A stretch of DNA of 64,000 nt from Branchiostoma floridae (GCF_000003815.2 NC_049986.1:442858-506857); one strand, 5' to 3'; counted from the stretch's first letter, positions 34,223 to 46,515 are shown. Notes: generated from the sequence alone by a model not told the origin. Numbers and translations: made by a program.

Positions 34223-34324
34223 TCTAACCAATTAAAACATTAAATCGATCGACGATCGTCAGTCATACAGAGTCAAAACCTAAAGTTTCCCCACCAAAGT
34301 TACGTCCTCGGTACTAAGAAATCA

Positions 34325-34715
34325 GACCACTGCGCCCCGCTGATCAGCCTGACAGGAGCTGGGGAGGAGAGAATACCGGGTTAGTGCAAAACTGCGACCC
34401 ACTCCGAAACTACGTCTCGCTGATCAGCCTGACAGGAGCTGGGGAGGAAAGAACGCCGGGTTAGTAACGAACTGCGCCCCGCCGATCAGCCTGACAGGAG
34501 CTGGGGAGGAGAGAACGCCGGGTTAGTGCCGAACTGCTCCCCGCCAGTCAGCCTGACAGGAGCTGGGGAGGAGAGAATGCCGGGTTAGTGCCGAACTGCT
34601 CCCCGCCAGTCAGCCTGACAGGAGCTGCACATGGTGGAGAGAACGCCGGTTTAGTGCAGACCTGCGACCCGCCCCGAACTGCGCCCCGCCGATCAGCATG
34701 ACAGGAGCTGGTAAA
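34325..34715. repeat. Second minisatellite, about 6 units of 62 bp
   Basis: The unit is CAGCCTGACAGGAGCTGGGG...GAACGCCGGGTTAGTG...CTGC.CCCCGC. Starts of the GATCAG/AGTCAG motif at 34342, 34422, 34484, 34546, 34608 and 34691 give a 62-bp period, with two units about 20 bp longer. Confidence 0.9.
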
Positions 34716-35820
34716 CTGGAAGAAGGGCACATCACATGTTACGTCATCGCGGCAAAAATTACTGAGAAAACAGAAACATCACGAGTTCACGACGGTTAAA
34801 AGATCTCTTACTAGCGTACAGGCTGTCCGACAACCTGAAGTGCAAAAGCAAACACTTTCAGAAAGGATATCACAGTCAACTTGGAATCACCGCTGCAAAT
34901 TGTTGACTACTGCCCGAGTATTGAAGTCTTTGAGCCTGGTCCAACCACTTTCCGGGCTGCTGACTGCTCCACAGATTGCAGAAATGCTGGCCTAGCACAG
35001 AAACCATGGCAAAATTGTACGGTAAAACAGACAAGCAACACTGCTAAAACGAGAGCAGCCCAATCAGGCAACTCTACCCGAAACATGGCGCTTCGGCACA
35101 CACAGAAAAACACTGCCCAAAGTTTCCAAAAATGGCTTAACTCACCCACAGCGGTGTCAGTAATAAGTTTTACCACTACTGTCGTCAGGGGAGGAATGTC
35201 AGGTGCTCCTCCAGGCCCTCGGTGATCAGTTCAGTGTTGTTCTGCTCCATTAGGCTCCTTGCGCGAGAAAACAAGGATTACGGCAGTCCTGGTGGTGATA
35301 CAGCCTTGTCTGAATACCTAACTCATGCGAAAAAAAAAAACAAGGAAATCAAAATGCGTCCGAAGTCAAGCTAACCACGCTAAGTTGAATCAATCTCACC
35401 TGCGCACCCGAACACGTGCTCCACATACAGATGCAAATTCCACTCATAAATGACACGAGTATCAGAAAGAACATTAGAAAACTCGAAAATGCTCTAAAAC
35501 ACAAGCTGCACGCCTTAGGAAAGGTGAGCAAACAAATTCACAAAATAATGAAACGAAATACAGACAGCAAAATGTCTCTGCACTGAGAACACTGTCCCGC
35601 CAAAGCGCGGGAAACAGACCGCCAAACAAAAATTCCAGAACACGCCAAAAGGCGGCAAGGCAATACTGCGTACCTTCTAGGTTAGTGACACTAACGCCAT
35701 AGGAAACTACTCAGTCCTTTGCTGCCGGCAAGAAACGTTCCCAGAAGTAAAAGATGTCACCGACTTGCACATGGCTGGTACAGCGCTACAGGAGCTCTGC
35801 TAGACAACGTCCTGTTCGTG
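34716..35820. other. No supported gene
   Basis: A 114-codon frame (34881-35225) has no recognisable domain. No other signal. Confidence 0.45.
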
Positions 35821-35928
35821 CGGCTCATGATTCACTTGTGAATAGAGGGGGAGTTATATCACATGTCATGAACTCACGCGAGTGGAGATCTCGCGAGAGT
35901 TCATTCCATTGTGATATCATTGGGAATC
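35821..35928 (+). mobile_element. 108-bp MITE, copy 2
   Basis: Identical to 31254-31361 and in the same orientation. The flanks differ immediately outside. Confidence 0.8.
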
Positions 35929-37060
35929 CGCTTGTGATGTATGTGCCGATTTCGGTTAAATTACTAGTAAGTCGTTTTCCTCACATACTTCAGTCTTAAT
36001 CGTCGTCAGTCTTACGTTACACAAAGAAAAGAAAGTAAATGTAAAGATGGCTGAATGGAAGTGAAAATAAGGGAAATTAAGGACACAAATTATTCTATAA
36101 CATTATATTTGTTTTGTGTTAAATGAGACACCTGGAATGGAACATGTAGGACACCTGATCACACCTGTCCATCGTGTGCGGTTAATTGAATTACCTGAGC
36201 TGTGAAAATTAAAAGCTGAATCTTTGTAACGTAAGAGCCTTCGTGAAAACCGTAAAAAAATGAAACACACCGAGTAAGGGGCTGTCAGAGAAGCTCAGTC
36301 ACTCAGAAAACATGACTACCTTTCACCCCCAAACATTTGCTTAAAGACGACTTACCCGATATCCTATGGCGACTTACCCGATATCCTATGGCAACTTCGT
36401 AACTTTCTTGACTGTTCATCCGCTTATATATAATTTTATAAGGTAGACATTTGGACATCAGACAATACAATGGTATACCATGTATAAGTACATGCGGTCA
36501 AACGTGCAACCTGTGTCCTAATGGTAGAATATTGTTTATCATGTGACTCATTTGGTGCAATATATGACCAGTTCAATATATCAAAATATTATGGGTAAAA
36601 CTTGCTGTGTTTCGTTATTTTGTACGCGCGCGCTTTGTAACGGTGTAACATGGGCCCCTCGCCCGGCGCCTAAATATCCATCCTTTTTATGTCAACTAGT
36701 GTCTGTATTGTGTAGTTAAAAGTACTTGACGGTTATAACCCTCCTTTGCATATTTTTAATTAATAAAGACTACGAAAATACTTCATTTTTTAATGTTTAG
36801 TCCTACTTAGAAGTAGAAACGTGAAGTTCTTTCTTAAGCTTGTAGCATGTTTAAGAAATGCAGATTAATTGAGTGGTGCTATTGTGGATGAATAGATTAA
36901 TTAGGTTTAATTAGAATTAATTAATGCAAAGTAATTATGATATGTAAAGAAAACAATATGATAGTCTGTCCAGTAATATTATCTTCAAGTGCTGAAAATT
37001 TGAAGACCATTTGTTAAAGCGTTTGGAAGATACATTAAAAGGTGTGTAAATAATTGAGTG
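35929..37060. other. AT-rich stretch, no gene
   Basis: Contains a short direct duplication, CGACTTACCCGATATCCTAT, at about 36349 and 36369. Nothing coding was seen. Confidence 0.5.
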
Positions 37061-37099
37061 TGTGCTCGTGGTCATTTTTGGTGCTCGTGGTCATTTTCG

Positions 37100-37933
37100 G
37101 TGCCATGTCGAGGTCAACTGTTCCCATGGCATAGGTCCCCTAATCTTCATTGCCCTAATAAACAGCGCAAGTGAGGATTCAATCGCTAAGAGGTGGAAAT
37201 TCGTGGATGATCTTAACTTAGCTGAGAGCAGGTTGATCCGGGACACCTCAACAATTCAAACGGACCTCAACAGCCTCGACCAATGGGCATCCACAAGAAA
37301 GATGAAACTTCACCCAAAAAAATGCATGTGGTTTTTACAAAAACAGTCCCTCCACCCCTGTCTATAGCTGGCCAACCATTAGAGCAGGTGAAGATAGTTA
37401 AGCTCCTCGGCTTGTTCATCCAGGCTGACCTTGGTTGGAACGCACATGTAGACCACATCGTCAAACAAGGCAACCGGAAGCTATTTATGCTTAAACAACT
37501 CAACCAGTTCGATCTTTCTAGGGATGACCTACTTACCTGCTACAAAACGTTCGTCCGTCCAAGCAGCGAGTACGCAGCGCCCGTCTGGCATCCTGGACTA
37601 ACTGCTAGACAGCGACGCAGGATCGAATTCATTCAGAAACGCGCGTGTCGTATTATACTCCGCTCTGCCTACACTTCATACCCTGAGACGTGCCGGATAC
37701 TGAACTTGTCTACTCTAGATCAGAGGAGAGACCACCTCTGCCTGCAGTTCGCTGAGAAACTTCTCCAGTCACCCGACTTTCGTCACTGGCTACCACAAAC
37801 CCGAGGGGCTATCACTGGGAGAGCCACGAGGGCCAGCAACCAACTAGACTTTGTCAAACCCAGAACTGATCGCTACAAAAAAAGTGCAATCCCATATATG
37901 ACATGCCTACTGAACAAAAAGAATGGAAATTAA
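37100..37933 (+). pseudogene. Truncated retrotransposon reverse transcriptase (3' part)
   Basis: Reverse-transcriptase homology starts near the VPQG region (degenerate), includes KFVDDLNLAESR, and continues through VKLLGLFIQADLGWN and SSEYAAPVWHPGL to SAIPYMTCLLNKK. A frameshift near 37325 splits it between two frames (37062-37367 and 37283-37933). The motifs parallel the intact copy at 16693-19731, so it belongs to the same broad group. A 20-bp direct duplication (GGTGCTCGTGGTCATTTT) sits just upstream at 37063-37098. Confidence 0.85.
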
Positions 37934-37978
37934 TGTTAACAATATATATATATATATAACGTTTTTGATTATTTTATT

Positions 37979-39604
37979 ATCTCCATGAAAAATGGAGATA
38001 TAGTTTTGAGTGTGTCTGTGTGTGTTTGTGTGTGTTTGTGTTTCCGGATATTTGTGGTCAGCATAACACTAGAACCTCTAGATAGATTACGATGATATTT
38101 GGTATGTAAGTAGGTGTTAGGAAGACAAAGGTAAAGGTCAATTTTGAGCCCCCTGGTATGTGACCTCGGTACTGCAGCAAAAATTCGTTTTTTGTATCTT
38201 TTGAACTGGATGAGCTGTGGTCTTGATTTTTTGGTGGCAGATAGCTAATGACGTAAGGAATAGGTGGTGTATGTTTGGGTCCCCTAGCAGGTTGCTCTGG
38301 AACTGCAGGGGCGTTTTTTCAAAATATTCTTGGTAGGATAACTGAACAAGGGAACGACAAATTTAGATGATACTTGGTATGCAGGTAGTTTTGACAGAGA
38401 TGTACATCCTAAAGTGCAAATTATGCAAGCTGGCACTTAATTTGCATAATTAATGAGGGAAATTTATATTTGTAGTGTTTTATAGGTATAGGTTTTGTAG
38501 GTAAGGTTCCGGGTCGGAGTTCAAATCTTACCGGAGTTGCGGAAGGGTGGTGTAATAGGCCGGAAGTGCGCTATTTTCTCCCTAACTTTTGCTCCCTATT
38601 GCTAGGTGATCGTTATAGCTGAGCATAGATTTGTCGTATTTCCTGAAAAGCCCGTGGGTTGTATCATTTTTGTGCGAGGAGTAGTTGGTCGGCCAGTGAA
38701 GCCATTTTTGTATTAGTCCGCTGCAACGGTGAAGCGGTTTTTTCGCCTGATGACCCAAATAGCAGCGTTTTTCATGCGATTTCGAAGAAATGACGTCATC
38801 GGAGATTGCCAAAAAGTTATCACATGGAATTTTTTTTATTTTCATTTTACAAAAACATGAAGAATTTAGCTTTTCTGCCACATAGGCCGTTATCCTGGGA
38901 AAATTCGTTTTTTCCAAGCAGCTTCGATCAAAAAAGTGTTAAAAAATGATAGTTTTCGGGTCCAAAAATAAAATTTTACTACATATTCTACCCCAAATAA
39001 AGAGGCAACAGACGATACCAGTTGGTTTGTCGGAAAGAGACAGAAAACGGCTTTCCACCATATTGATAGAGTTTCGCGTCCTACGGTTCCTACCCGAACT
39101 GTAGCCCTTCGGCCTGAGGCTTGTCGCCAAGCTCCGAAATCATAAAGCCCCCTTTACAAATCAAGAATTTAGCTCGGCCGAGTTGTCAGCGAGCTGTAAA
39201 TTACGAGGAGGCATGACCCTGATGCCCACGAACAAATGGCAGAGTTTCTTCGTCGGCATCAGAGTCATACCTCCTCGTAATTTAGAGCTCGCTGACGACT
39301 CGACCGAGCTAAATTCTTGATTTGTAAAGGGGGCTTTAAAGAAACTCCGGTCCGAGACCGTATAGGGCTCAAATACCTGTAATATGTAGTTTGTGGCTGG
39401 TGGAACATTAGCAGATAACAATTATGCAAATTCGACCCTAATTTGCATAACTAATATTAAAGTGCTATAATTCTTCTCAATGGTATATTATTGAACAATC
39501 AACATTGGGACCGGCATAAGTTATATAAAGGTGTACATAACCAAGCATAGATTATGTAAATGTGGAAGTAATTTGCATAATCGGACTATTTCATGGAGAT
39601 ATAA
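37979..39604. mobile_element. 1.6-kb inverted-repeat element bounded by TATCTCCATGAAA
   Basis: The left end TATCTCCATGAAA at 37979 is matched by TTTCATGGAGATA near 39590-39602. The interior has landmarks GATGATATTTGGTATG and TTTGCATAATTAATGAG, which recur elsewhere in the window (12900-13110, 44870-45840). No transposase was found. A perfect nested MITE occupies 39143-39338. Confidence 0.6.
39143..39338. mobile_element. 196-bp fold-back MITE
   Basis: Arms of about 85 bp starting TAAAGCCCCCTTTACAAATC and ending with its complement are nearly perfect, with a central loop of about 30 bases. It sits inside the larger inverted-repeat element. Confidence 0.85.
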
Positions 39605-39654
39605 GGTCTACGATTGATTGATTGAAACATAAAAATCCAACTATACTTTTAGGC

Positions 39655-40290
39655 ATGTTGCCTTTTATTGAAGATATGTCAGATATTCCGTCGATCATAC
39701 AAACAATATCATGTCACATTTTCTATTACAGCTTAATTATGACATTATCGATAGAGGTAGGTTAAACTTGAAAGTACGGCATATATACAAACTAAAAAAC
39801 CTCTAGAGAAATTCCAGTTGTCAGAGGGTTGACCAGACAGAAGGTGTCATGTTTACATACTGATTAACGGTCTCAACAGCCTCTTTAATGTTCACTTGTA
39901 AACTACATATTTGTAGATAAAGAATGAGGTTTAATGTAATCTAACATTATAATACCAAGAACTTGCGGTTTCAATGACAATATCTTACAAGGAAGTTCTA
40001 TTGTAACAGTCTATGACAGTTAGCCGAACATGTCACTCTAAAAGGAACCAATGAACACTTCCAGCTCATAAGACGTACATATATTGCTAAGTTATCCACA
40101 CTCAAATGTCTAAATCAAGTAAGACACCTACACTTTTCTAACTACGATGACCTAAAGATCTAGCATGCAATACAATGAAGAACTTGAAATGAAAGAATAG
40201 TACACATTTTTTTCAATGGTTCTATGACAAAGCCATCACAATCCTTAACGCAAACAGCAAATTGAATTTCAGTCTCCAGGTTGGTCAAGG
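39655..40290 (-). repeat. ZNF-family 3' region, copy 3 (inverted), AATAAA at 39664-39669
   Basis: Reverse complement of the 3' regions at 26250-26745 and 26990-27620, with the same order of landmarks and the same terminal TCTTCAATAAAA. Probably the 3' UTR end of ZNF-C or of the adjoining relic. Confidence 0.75.
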
Positions 40291-40419
40291 AAATTTGAAT
40301 GCAAACAGATCACCAGCGGAAAAGCTAGGGTGAACTAGCGTTGCACGGACAAACTGGCTTCGTGGCTTCTCTTTTTCTCTTTCGATTTTCCCTAATGTCG
40401 AACGTGCCTGTAGCCTTCA

Positions 40420-40530
40420 TGATCACACCGGTAGCTTTAAACTTCAATCGCTGTGGGTTCGCATGTGGCTCCGGAAATGACCTGAGGTACGGAAGCTCAT
40501 ACTGCGTCCTTTACACGATGGTAAAATTTG
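40420..40530 (-). pseudogene. Terminal zinc-finger remnant
   Basis: On the minus strand the frame reads SGHFRSHMRTHSD, matching the end of the decayed ZNF-B array (LRSHMRTHS). The preceding finger half is lost. Confidence 0.65.
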
Positions 40531-40630
40531 GCCCCAAAATTTCCAGACTTCTATGTTGGGATTTAGAACACGAAACATGTTCCATCGAGCAGAACGCTGG
40601 CGTGATCGAACAGATCGGGCGTTCCATTTG

Positions 40631-41507
40631 GGGTCATCCGAGGTCACCCGCAGGTTGTTACAGTAAACACGCGGAAAACGCCCTCATTTTCCCGGGTGCC
40701 GTGCGTCAGAAGAAAAACAAACATTTTCACAAATATAAACCGATATTTGGCAAGCTTAGTTTTGCTGCCGCTTAGTTTGGAACATGTGACATGTAACAAA
40801 GCTGCTGGCGTCATTATTGGTGACCTTGAATGTTACAACACTTGTTTACGGCGGTATCAATTACTCTATGTCACTATCAGTGCGACTCGACATAGGACCA
40901 AACATGGTATTTAAATCGCTTGCAAAACGCGTGCAAATCAACTCTTTCAGGACTTATATTGTCGACAACTAATATCTCCAACTTTGTGTCTTAGGGATTT
41001 TTGGAACATGGAGGCAATTTTGAATTAATAGTCTTTGAGTGTGAAAATTTGAAAAAATGACGATTTTTCGACCTTATCTTGGCTGTAAAAATAGTTTTAA
41101 GTAGAAGTTGAAAAATCCCTAAGACAGGAAGTTTGATCTTAATATCATTACCTATATGATGTAAAAGATTTGGATTTTCAGTCAAATTTAGGACCGATCT
41201 AAATATGGTATTTGCTTTTTTGGTCCACCAAACACCCTTTCTAAATCAACCAACTATGCACATTTCAGAAAACATTGAGACAAAACTGTGCAGCACACGT
41301 ACACGGTAAGATTTGACGTGTACACACTACCAGTTTTCATTTAAGATCGACAAGGCACGTGCGAGAGGTTGTTTTTCAAACTTTCACGATATTGTAGAAG
41401 ATGTTTCAGTCACCGTCAGCCCTCCGCGGGGACCGCGCGGGAGCCCCGGTAACCCGATACTCTGGGTTCGAATGGAAACTTTTGGACCAAATTTGACCAT
41501 CGTGTTT
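40631..41507 (+). repeat. Inverted arm 1 around ZNF-C
   Basis: About 880 bp that match the reverse complement of 43378-44235 with scattered differences. Landmarks are GGTCACCCGCAGGTTGTTACAG (outer end), CCCGGGTGCCGTGCGTC, GGACCAAACATGGTATTTAAAT, and GGGAGCCCCGGTAACC near the inner end. It shows no coding capacity. Confidence 0.85.
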
Positions 41508-41689
41508 ACACCGGTAGGAATTCTCGCCGGTGCGAATTATATTCTCCAAGCAGAGGCTGGGGCACGGAGAGAGTAGTAGTCGTGACTTTTACCTACTGTT
41601 TGTTGGCTTTCCGGAAAAAATGCTGACCACTACTATCTCCGAGACCAAACTTCTGCTCGGAGAATTGTGTGAATCTGCATTTGGCCCTT

Positions 41690-41876
41690 CAGATGATCCG
41701 ACCAACTGAAGTGCCTGCTGCACTCCTCACATCTGTAAGTTTTTTTCTCCAGTGCGCCAAATGCCTCTTTACAGCAGTAAGCTGAAGAAACTGTTTGCAT
41801 TCATCGCACCTATACAGAAAGTATGAGTCCGTATATATTTCTTCAGTGAAACCAAATCACTTTACTGTTTGCCGCA
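41690..41876 (-). pseudogene. Decayed fingers downstream of ZNF-C
   Basis: Past the ZNF-C stop the minus strand still shows finger pieces: a CGKQ stub directly after the stop, then YRCDECKQFLQL, KTYRCEECSRHFSWSDHLKG and similar, in shifting frames. A deletion at the finger boundary created the stop. Confidence 0.8.
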
Positions 41877-42878
41877 CTAAGGTTTCTCACAAGAGTGAGC
41901 CCTCATATGCCTCTTTAAATTACTCAGGTCACTGAACTGCTTGCTGCATTCTTCGCACTTATAGAGCTTCTCACCAGTATGAATCCGCATGTGTCTCTTT
42001 AGACTACCCAGCTCACTAAACTGTTTGCTGCATTCTTCGCACTTATAGGGCTTCTCACTTGTGTGAGTTCGCATGTGACTCTTTAGATGACCCAGCTCAC
42101 TAAACTGTCTGCCGCACTCCTCACATTTGTAAGGTTTCTCACCGGTGTGAGTCCGCACATGCCTCTTCAGATCACCAAGCTTTAAGAACTGTCTGCCGCA
42201 CTCCTCACATCTATGAGGTTTCTCACCAGTATGAGTCTTCATATGCTGCTTCAGATGACCCAGCTGACTGAACTGTTTGTTGCATTCTTCGCACCTATAG
42301 GGCTTCTCACCGGTATGAGTCCGCATGTGCCTCTTTAGACTAAACAGCTTACTAAAGTGTTTTCTGCATTCTTCGCACCTAAAGGGCTTCTCACCGGTAT
42401 GAGTCCGCATGTGACTCTTCAGATCACCCAGCTGACTGAACTGTCTGCCGCACTCCTCACATCTGTAAGGTTTCTCACCTGTGTGAGTCTTTATATGCTG
42501 CTTCAGACTACCTAGCTCACTGAACCGTTTGCTGCATTCATCACACCTATAAGGCTTCTCACCGGTATGAGTCCGCATATGGTTCTTTAAATAACTCAGC
42601 ACACGGAACTGTTTGCTACACTCCTCACAACTAAAGGGTTTTTCACCGGTGTGTGTCCGCGTGTGTCTCTTTAGATGACTCAACACACTGAACTGTTTGC
42701 TACACTCCTCACACCTAAACGGTTTCTCACCGGTGTGAGTACGCATGTGTACCTTCAGACCACTCAGTCGTAGAAACTCCTTGTCGCACTCGCCACACTT
42801 GTGTGTTCGCGGAAGATCCTCTCCAAGTCCATTACTTCCCTTTTCTTTTTCCAGATGAGATACAGCCGGGGTCGCCAT
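41877..42878 (-). CDS. C2H2 zinc-finger protein, 11 fingers (ZNF-C)
   Basis: A 333-aa protein with leader MATPAVSHLEKEKGSNGLGEDLPRT (split here by its first finger at HKC), then eleven 28-residue C2H2 fingers, all with complete ligands, ending ...HMRAHSCEKP. It is likely a nuclear DNA-binding factor. The ATG at 42878 has context AACATGGCG and lies 19 bases after an acceptor (CCTACAG), the same distance as in ZNF-B. The open frame continues upstream through the acceptor, so a longer start is possible only without splicing. The last linker is altered (SCEKP). The coding exon lies between two long inverted arms. Exon 1 and promoter are predicted near 47.4-47.5 kb, giving an intron of about 4.5 kb. 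Confidence 0.92.
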   Translation of the reverse strand: MATPAVSHLEKEKGSNGLGEDLPRTHKCGECDKEFLRLSGLKVHMRTHTGEKPFRCEECSKQFSVLSHLKRHTRTHTGEKPFSCEECSKQFRVLSYLKNHMRTHTGEKPYRCDECSKRFSELGSLKQHIKTHTGEKPYRCEECGRQFSQLGDLKSHMRTHTGEKPFRCEECRKHFSKLFSLKRHMRTHTGEKPYRCEECNKQFSQLGHLKQHMKTHTGEKPHRCEECGRQFLKLGDLKRHVRTHTGEKPYKCEECGRQFSELGHLKSHMRTHTSEKPYKCEECSKQFSELGSLKRHMRIHTGEKLYKCEECSKQFSDLSNLKRHMRAHSCEKP

Positions 42879-43377
42879 GTTGAGTAGGTCTCTGACACTG
42901 TAGGAATGGAAATAAAGCCTAACATCTAGGAAGGAAACGGTTGATTTCTTGACACAGTCCACTCTAACGACAAGCACAAGTAATGTTAATTTATAAAAAT
43001 CAGTGATGCTTTCTTTCAAACGGCATGGTCGGTTACAATAATCAAGGATCTTCTAGTTGAAACCCCCTAGCTATCAGCGCTGGCTTTTATTTTTGTTGTA
43101 AGGAACGGTAATACGGGATTTTTATCATGGGCTATGGGTCTCTAATGCCATGAGAGGCAGTTTCCACGCGCGTACGCGGACCTATGAATGAGGCTACTTG
43201 TAAAATGAACCGTTTTTTCTTTAGAGGGTGGCGAAAGAAGTGACTATTTGTGTGTTTTTCAAAGAGATAATGATTAGGTAAACAGTTTTTTATTTCAATT
43301 TTTTCAGCAGAAAGGAATTTAATACTTTTTACTGCAGAAAAATCTAGCATAGAATATTTGAATTCGGAAGCATTAGG

Positions 43378-44235
43378 CATCACGATGGTCAAATTTGGCC
43401 CCAAAGTTTCCATTCGAACGTATGGTATCAGGTTACCGGGGCTCCCGCGCGTGTCTCCGGGGAACCTGACAGTAACTAGAACATCTTCCAACAGATCGTG
43501 GTAGTTAGAAAAGCAACCCCTCGCATGTGCCTCGTCGATACTGGCAGTATGTACACGTCAAATCTTACCGTGTACGTGTGCTGCACAGTTTTGTCTCAAT
43601 GTTTTCTGAAATGTGCCTAGTTGGTTGACTTAGAAAGGGTGTTTGGTGGACCAAAAAACAAATACCATATTTAGATTGGTCCTAAATTTGACTGAAAATC
43701 CAAATCTTTTGTATCATATATGTTATGATATTAAGATCAAACTTTCTGTCTTAGGGATTTTCCAACTTCTACTTAAAACTATTTTTACAACCAAGATAAG
43801 GTCGACAAAATCATCATTTTTTTTCAAATTTTCACACTTAAAGACTAGTAATTGAAAATTGCATCCATGTTCCAAAAATTCCTAAGACACAAAGCTGGAT
43901 ATGGACAATATAAATCCTGAAAGAGTTGATTTGCACGCGTTTTGTAAGAGATTTAAATACCATGTTTGGTCCTATGTCGAGTCGCACTGATATGGACATG
44001 GAGTAATTGATACCGCCGTAAACAAGTGTTGTAATATTCAAGGTTACCAATAATGACGTCAGCAGCTTTGTTACCTGTCACATGTTCCATACTAAGCGGC
44101 AGCAAAAATAAGCTTGCCAGATAACGGTTTATATTTGTGAAAATGTTTGTTTTGCTTCTGACGCACGGCACCCGGGAAAATGAGGGCGTTTTCTGCGTGT
44201 TTTCTGTAACAACCTGCGGGTGACCGCGAGTGACC
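43378..44235 (-). repeat. Inverted arm 2 around ZNF-C
   Basis: Reverse complement of 40631-41507. Together the arms define a 3.6-kb palindrome-like structure with a 1.87-kb centre holding the ZNF-C coding exon. The open frames inside it are arm-shared shadows. Confidence 0.85.
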
Positions 44236-46515
44236 ATCGTGCATATTGTTGAAATCTCGAATGTGAAAGATCGGAGCCCAGCCGTCAGAAAATATTACAA
44301 CCTCCACCCCAACATCTACTTAAAGATTTAATTAGATAAAGATTGTATTAGGAGGACGTGCAGGCAATGCGTAACCGTACGGTAAATTCGAAAAGATCAA
44401 CAACGATTAGAGTCCATTCCTAATCACCATGTGGGTTTCTTTCCAATTATATGTGTAGAATATATGGTACTTCCTGGTTGTGTACAACCTTTGAAATATT
44501 CGCGATGTGGAACAGAATAATTCTAACAGATTGTAAATAATGATAACGGCATTTTGTGCAACAGTGGATTAGTAAGAAAGCAATTTACACACCCTTGTAG
44601 AGTATCGTTGGTTGTAATAGAGCAATGGCTCACCACAAAGGACCCACCAGTGCCCAGCAGAGAAATCTAAAAATATACCAAGGCTGACAGAGTGTTTATT
44701 GGAGCAATAAACTAATGCTATTATTTGGCGAGGTTTACCATTTTTTGTAAACATTTCTAAAAGTGAAAGAATCCTGCAGATGCTTGAAAAATATTGTAAA
44801 CTAGAGTTTGGCGACCTCAGACCTCCATGAAATATTTGGAGCTTTTGTAAATTTTATGCAAACGACTTGCACATTTACGTGATTTATGCATGGTGATGTT
44901 TATCATTAACTAACATACACTTGTCAAGTATGAAATTCCCATCATTAATCATTGAGCGGTTTTACTATTTCCGCATATATTATGCAAATCAGTTCCTCAT
45001 TAGCATATTTAGTATCTGCTTAGGTTCCTGCCATCATAATATACATGTGTTACATTAATTAAAGTCCAGATATTAAAAACAATGAAATAATGCGATTTTC
45101 ACATTAATTTAACATGTATATCATTATGAACATCTTTGCTTAAGCTAACTTCATGCCTAAAATTATGTCAATCTGTCATTCCTTTTTGCAGTTATCCTCT
45201 TCGGAATGTCTAGACAAAAATACCCCATACAGGTCTAAAGTCATATGTTAGGGGGCTGAAACTTATCCCACTTAAACATGACGCTGAAAGCTATCTACCA
45301 CTAAAATGTCAAGACCATATCATGTCTGGGACAAGAGATACATTGAAAAAACTGCAATGATAAATTATTCTTATTAGTTATGCAAATGTAATCCTATTTT
45401 GCATAATTCGTATTTCATCTTGTACAACATTGTTCAAAGTACCTACATACCAAAGGTTTTTAAAATTCGTTGTTCCCCTTTTGAGTTATCCACTTAAGAA
45501 ATTTTTGATAAAAATGCCCCTGCTATCCCCAAACTAGTCGCTAGGGGCCCCAAAATTATGTAACTTACTCCTGAGAACAAGAACTTCAAAAAAATTGGAG
45601 GCAGTTGCTACTGATTAATGGTGAATCTAAAAAGCAAACTCGCTTTGACTCGCGGTAAAATTCATATAAACTCTTTCTTATAGGTATTTGAGGCGTTTTA
45701 TTCTTTTGTAGTGGTCCTTGTTTGTTTACTTTTCGCCTAACGGAGAAATACGTATAAAGAGGTATTAAAAACAATCATTTGCATAACATAATCTTCTTGT
45801 TATGCAAATGAGGACCATACATCTGCCTGGAGATAATGTTTGCCCGGCAATTAGTTTGTTTGATAATTATATAATACTATAAAAATAAAGGGTAATTCAG
45901 TCAAAGGAAGAGCCTCCTGCGTTTTAGCTTCCCCACAGATATCAAACTACATGTGCGGCATGTCTAACTCTATTAGACAAAGGCCTCGAGAATGAAAACA
46001 GTCCTTGTCGTGACCATTGTTTCGATTTGCATAACAACGTCGGAACGAGTTTTGTTGTCTTTATCTCGGGGCCTTTCTCTTTAACATGGTGAAATCTGAT
46101 CTCAGACAATGAAATTTCGATGCTTGGTATGACAAGACTTTGTACATGTGACATCCACGGAAGCTAGTCTCCGTGTTGCCAGGCCAGGGCCTACACAGAC
46201 CAGCCACTCGGTTCACGGACGAGAGTGGAAGGGCTAATACGGACCGCAAACAAGTATTTTCCACGCAGAGGATGCGGTCGGGCATAACAATCCTACATGG
46301 CCCCACATTGCTGCAATCGTAAAATTACTAGTATGTAACAGAATAGGGTTTATGCTCAATCCTATTAGCTTTAATATGAGCCGTGTTTATTCAACCTATG
46401 CTATCTATACTCAAGTATGATCCGAAGCACTCCAGCACAGTTTACACCAGGTTTACAATTACAGATCTGTGGATACAATGTGTCTGGATTACCAAATCTT
46501 GTTATAATACAGAGA
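44236..46515. other. ZNF-C intron, repeat-rich and AT-rich
   Basis: The part 44870-45840 has recurrent ATTTGCATAA / TTATGCAAAT motifs, and a block (about 45400-45500) that is the reverse complement of the GATGATNNTTGGTATGYAGG family at 38080 and 38370. No coding exon was seen. Confidence 0.5.

Noticed and set aside
32493-34235. A 580-codon open frame that looks like a long repetitive protein
   Set aside because: It is the minisatellite read in one of several equally open frames; unit lengths are not multiples of three and no domain or start context supports it.
31254-35928. Considered the identical 108-bp repeats as LTRs of a retrotransposon
   Set aside because: Too short, no TG...CA ends, no primer-binding site or gag/pol sequence between them, and each has internal inverted repeats typical of a MITE.
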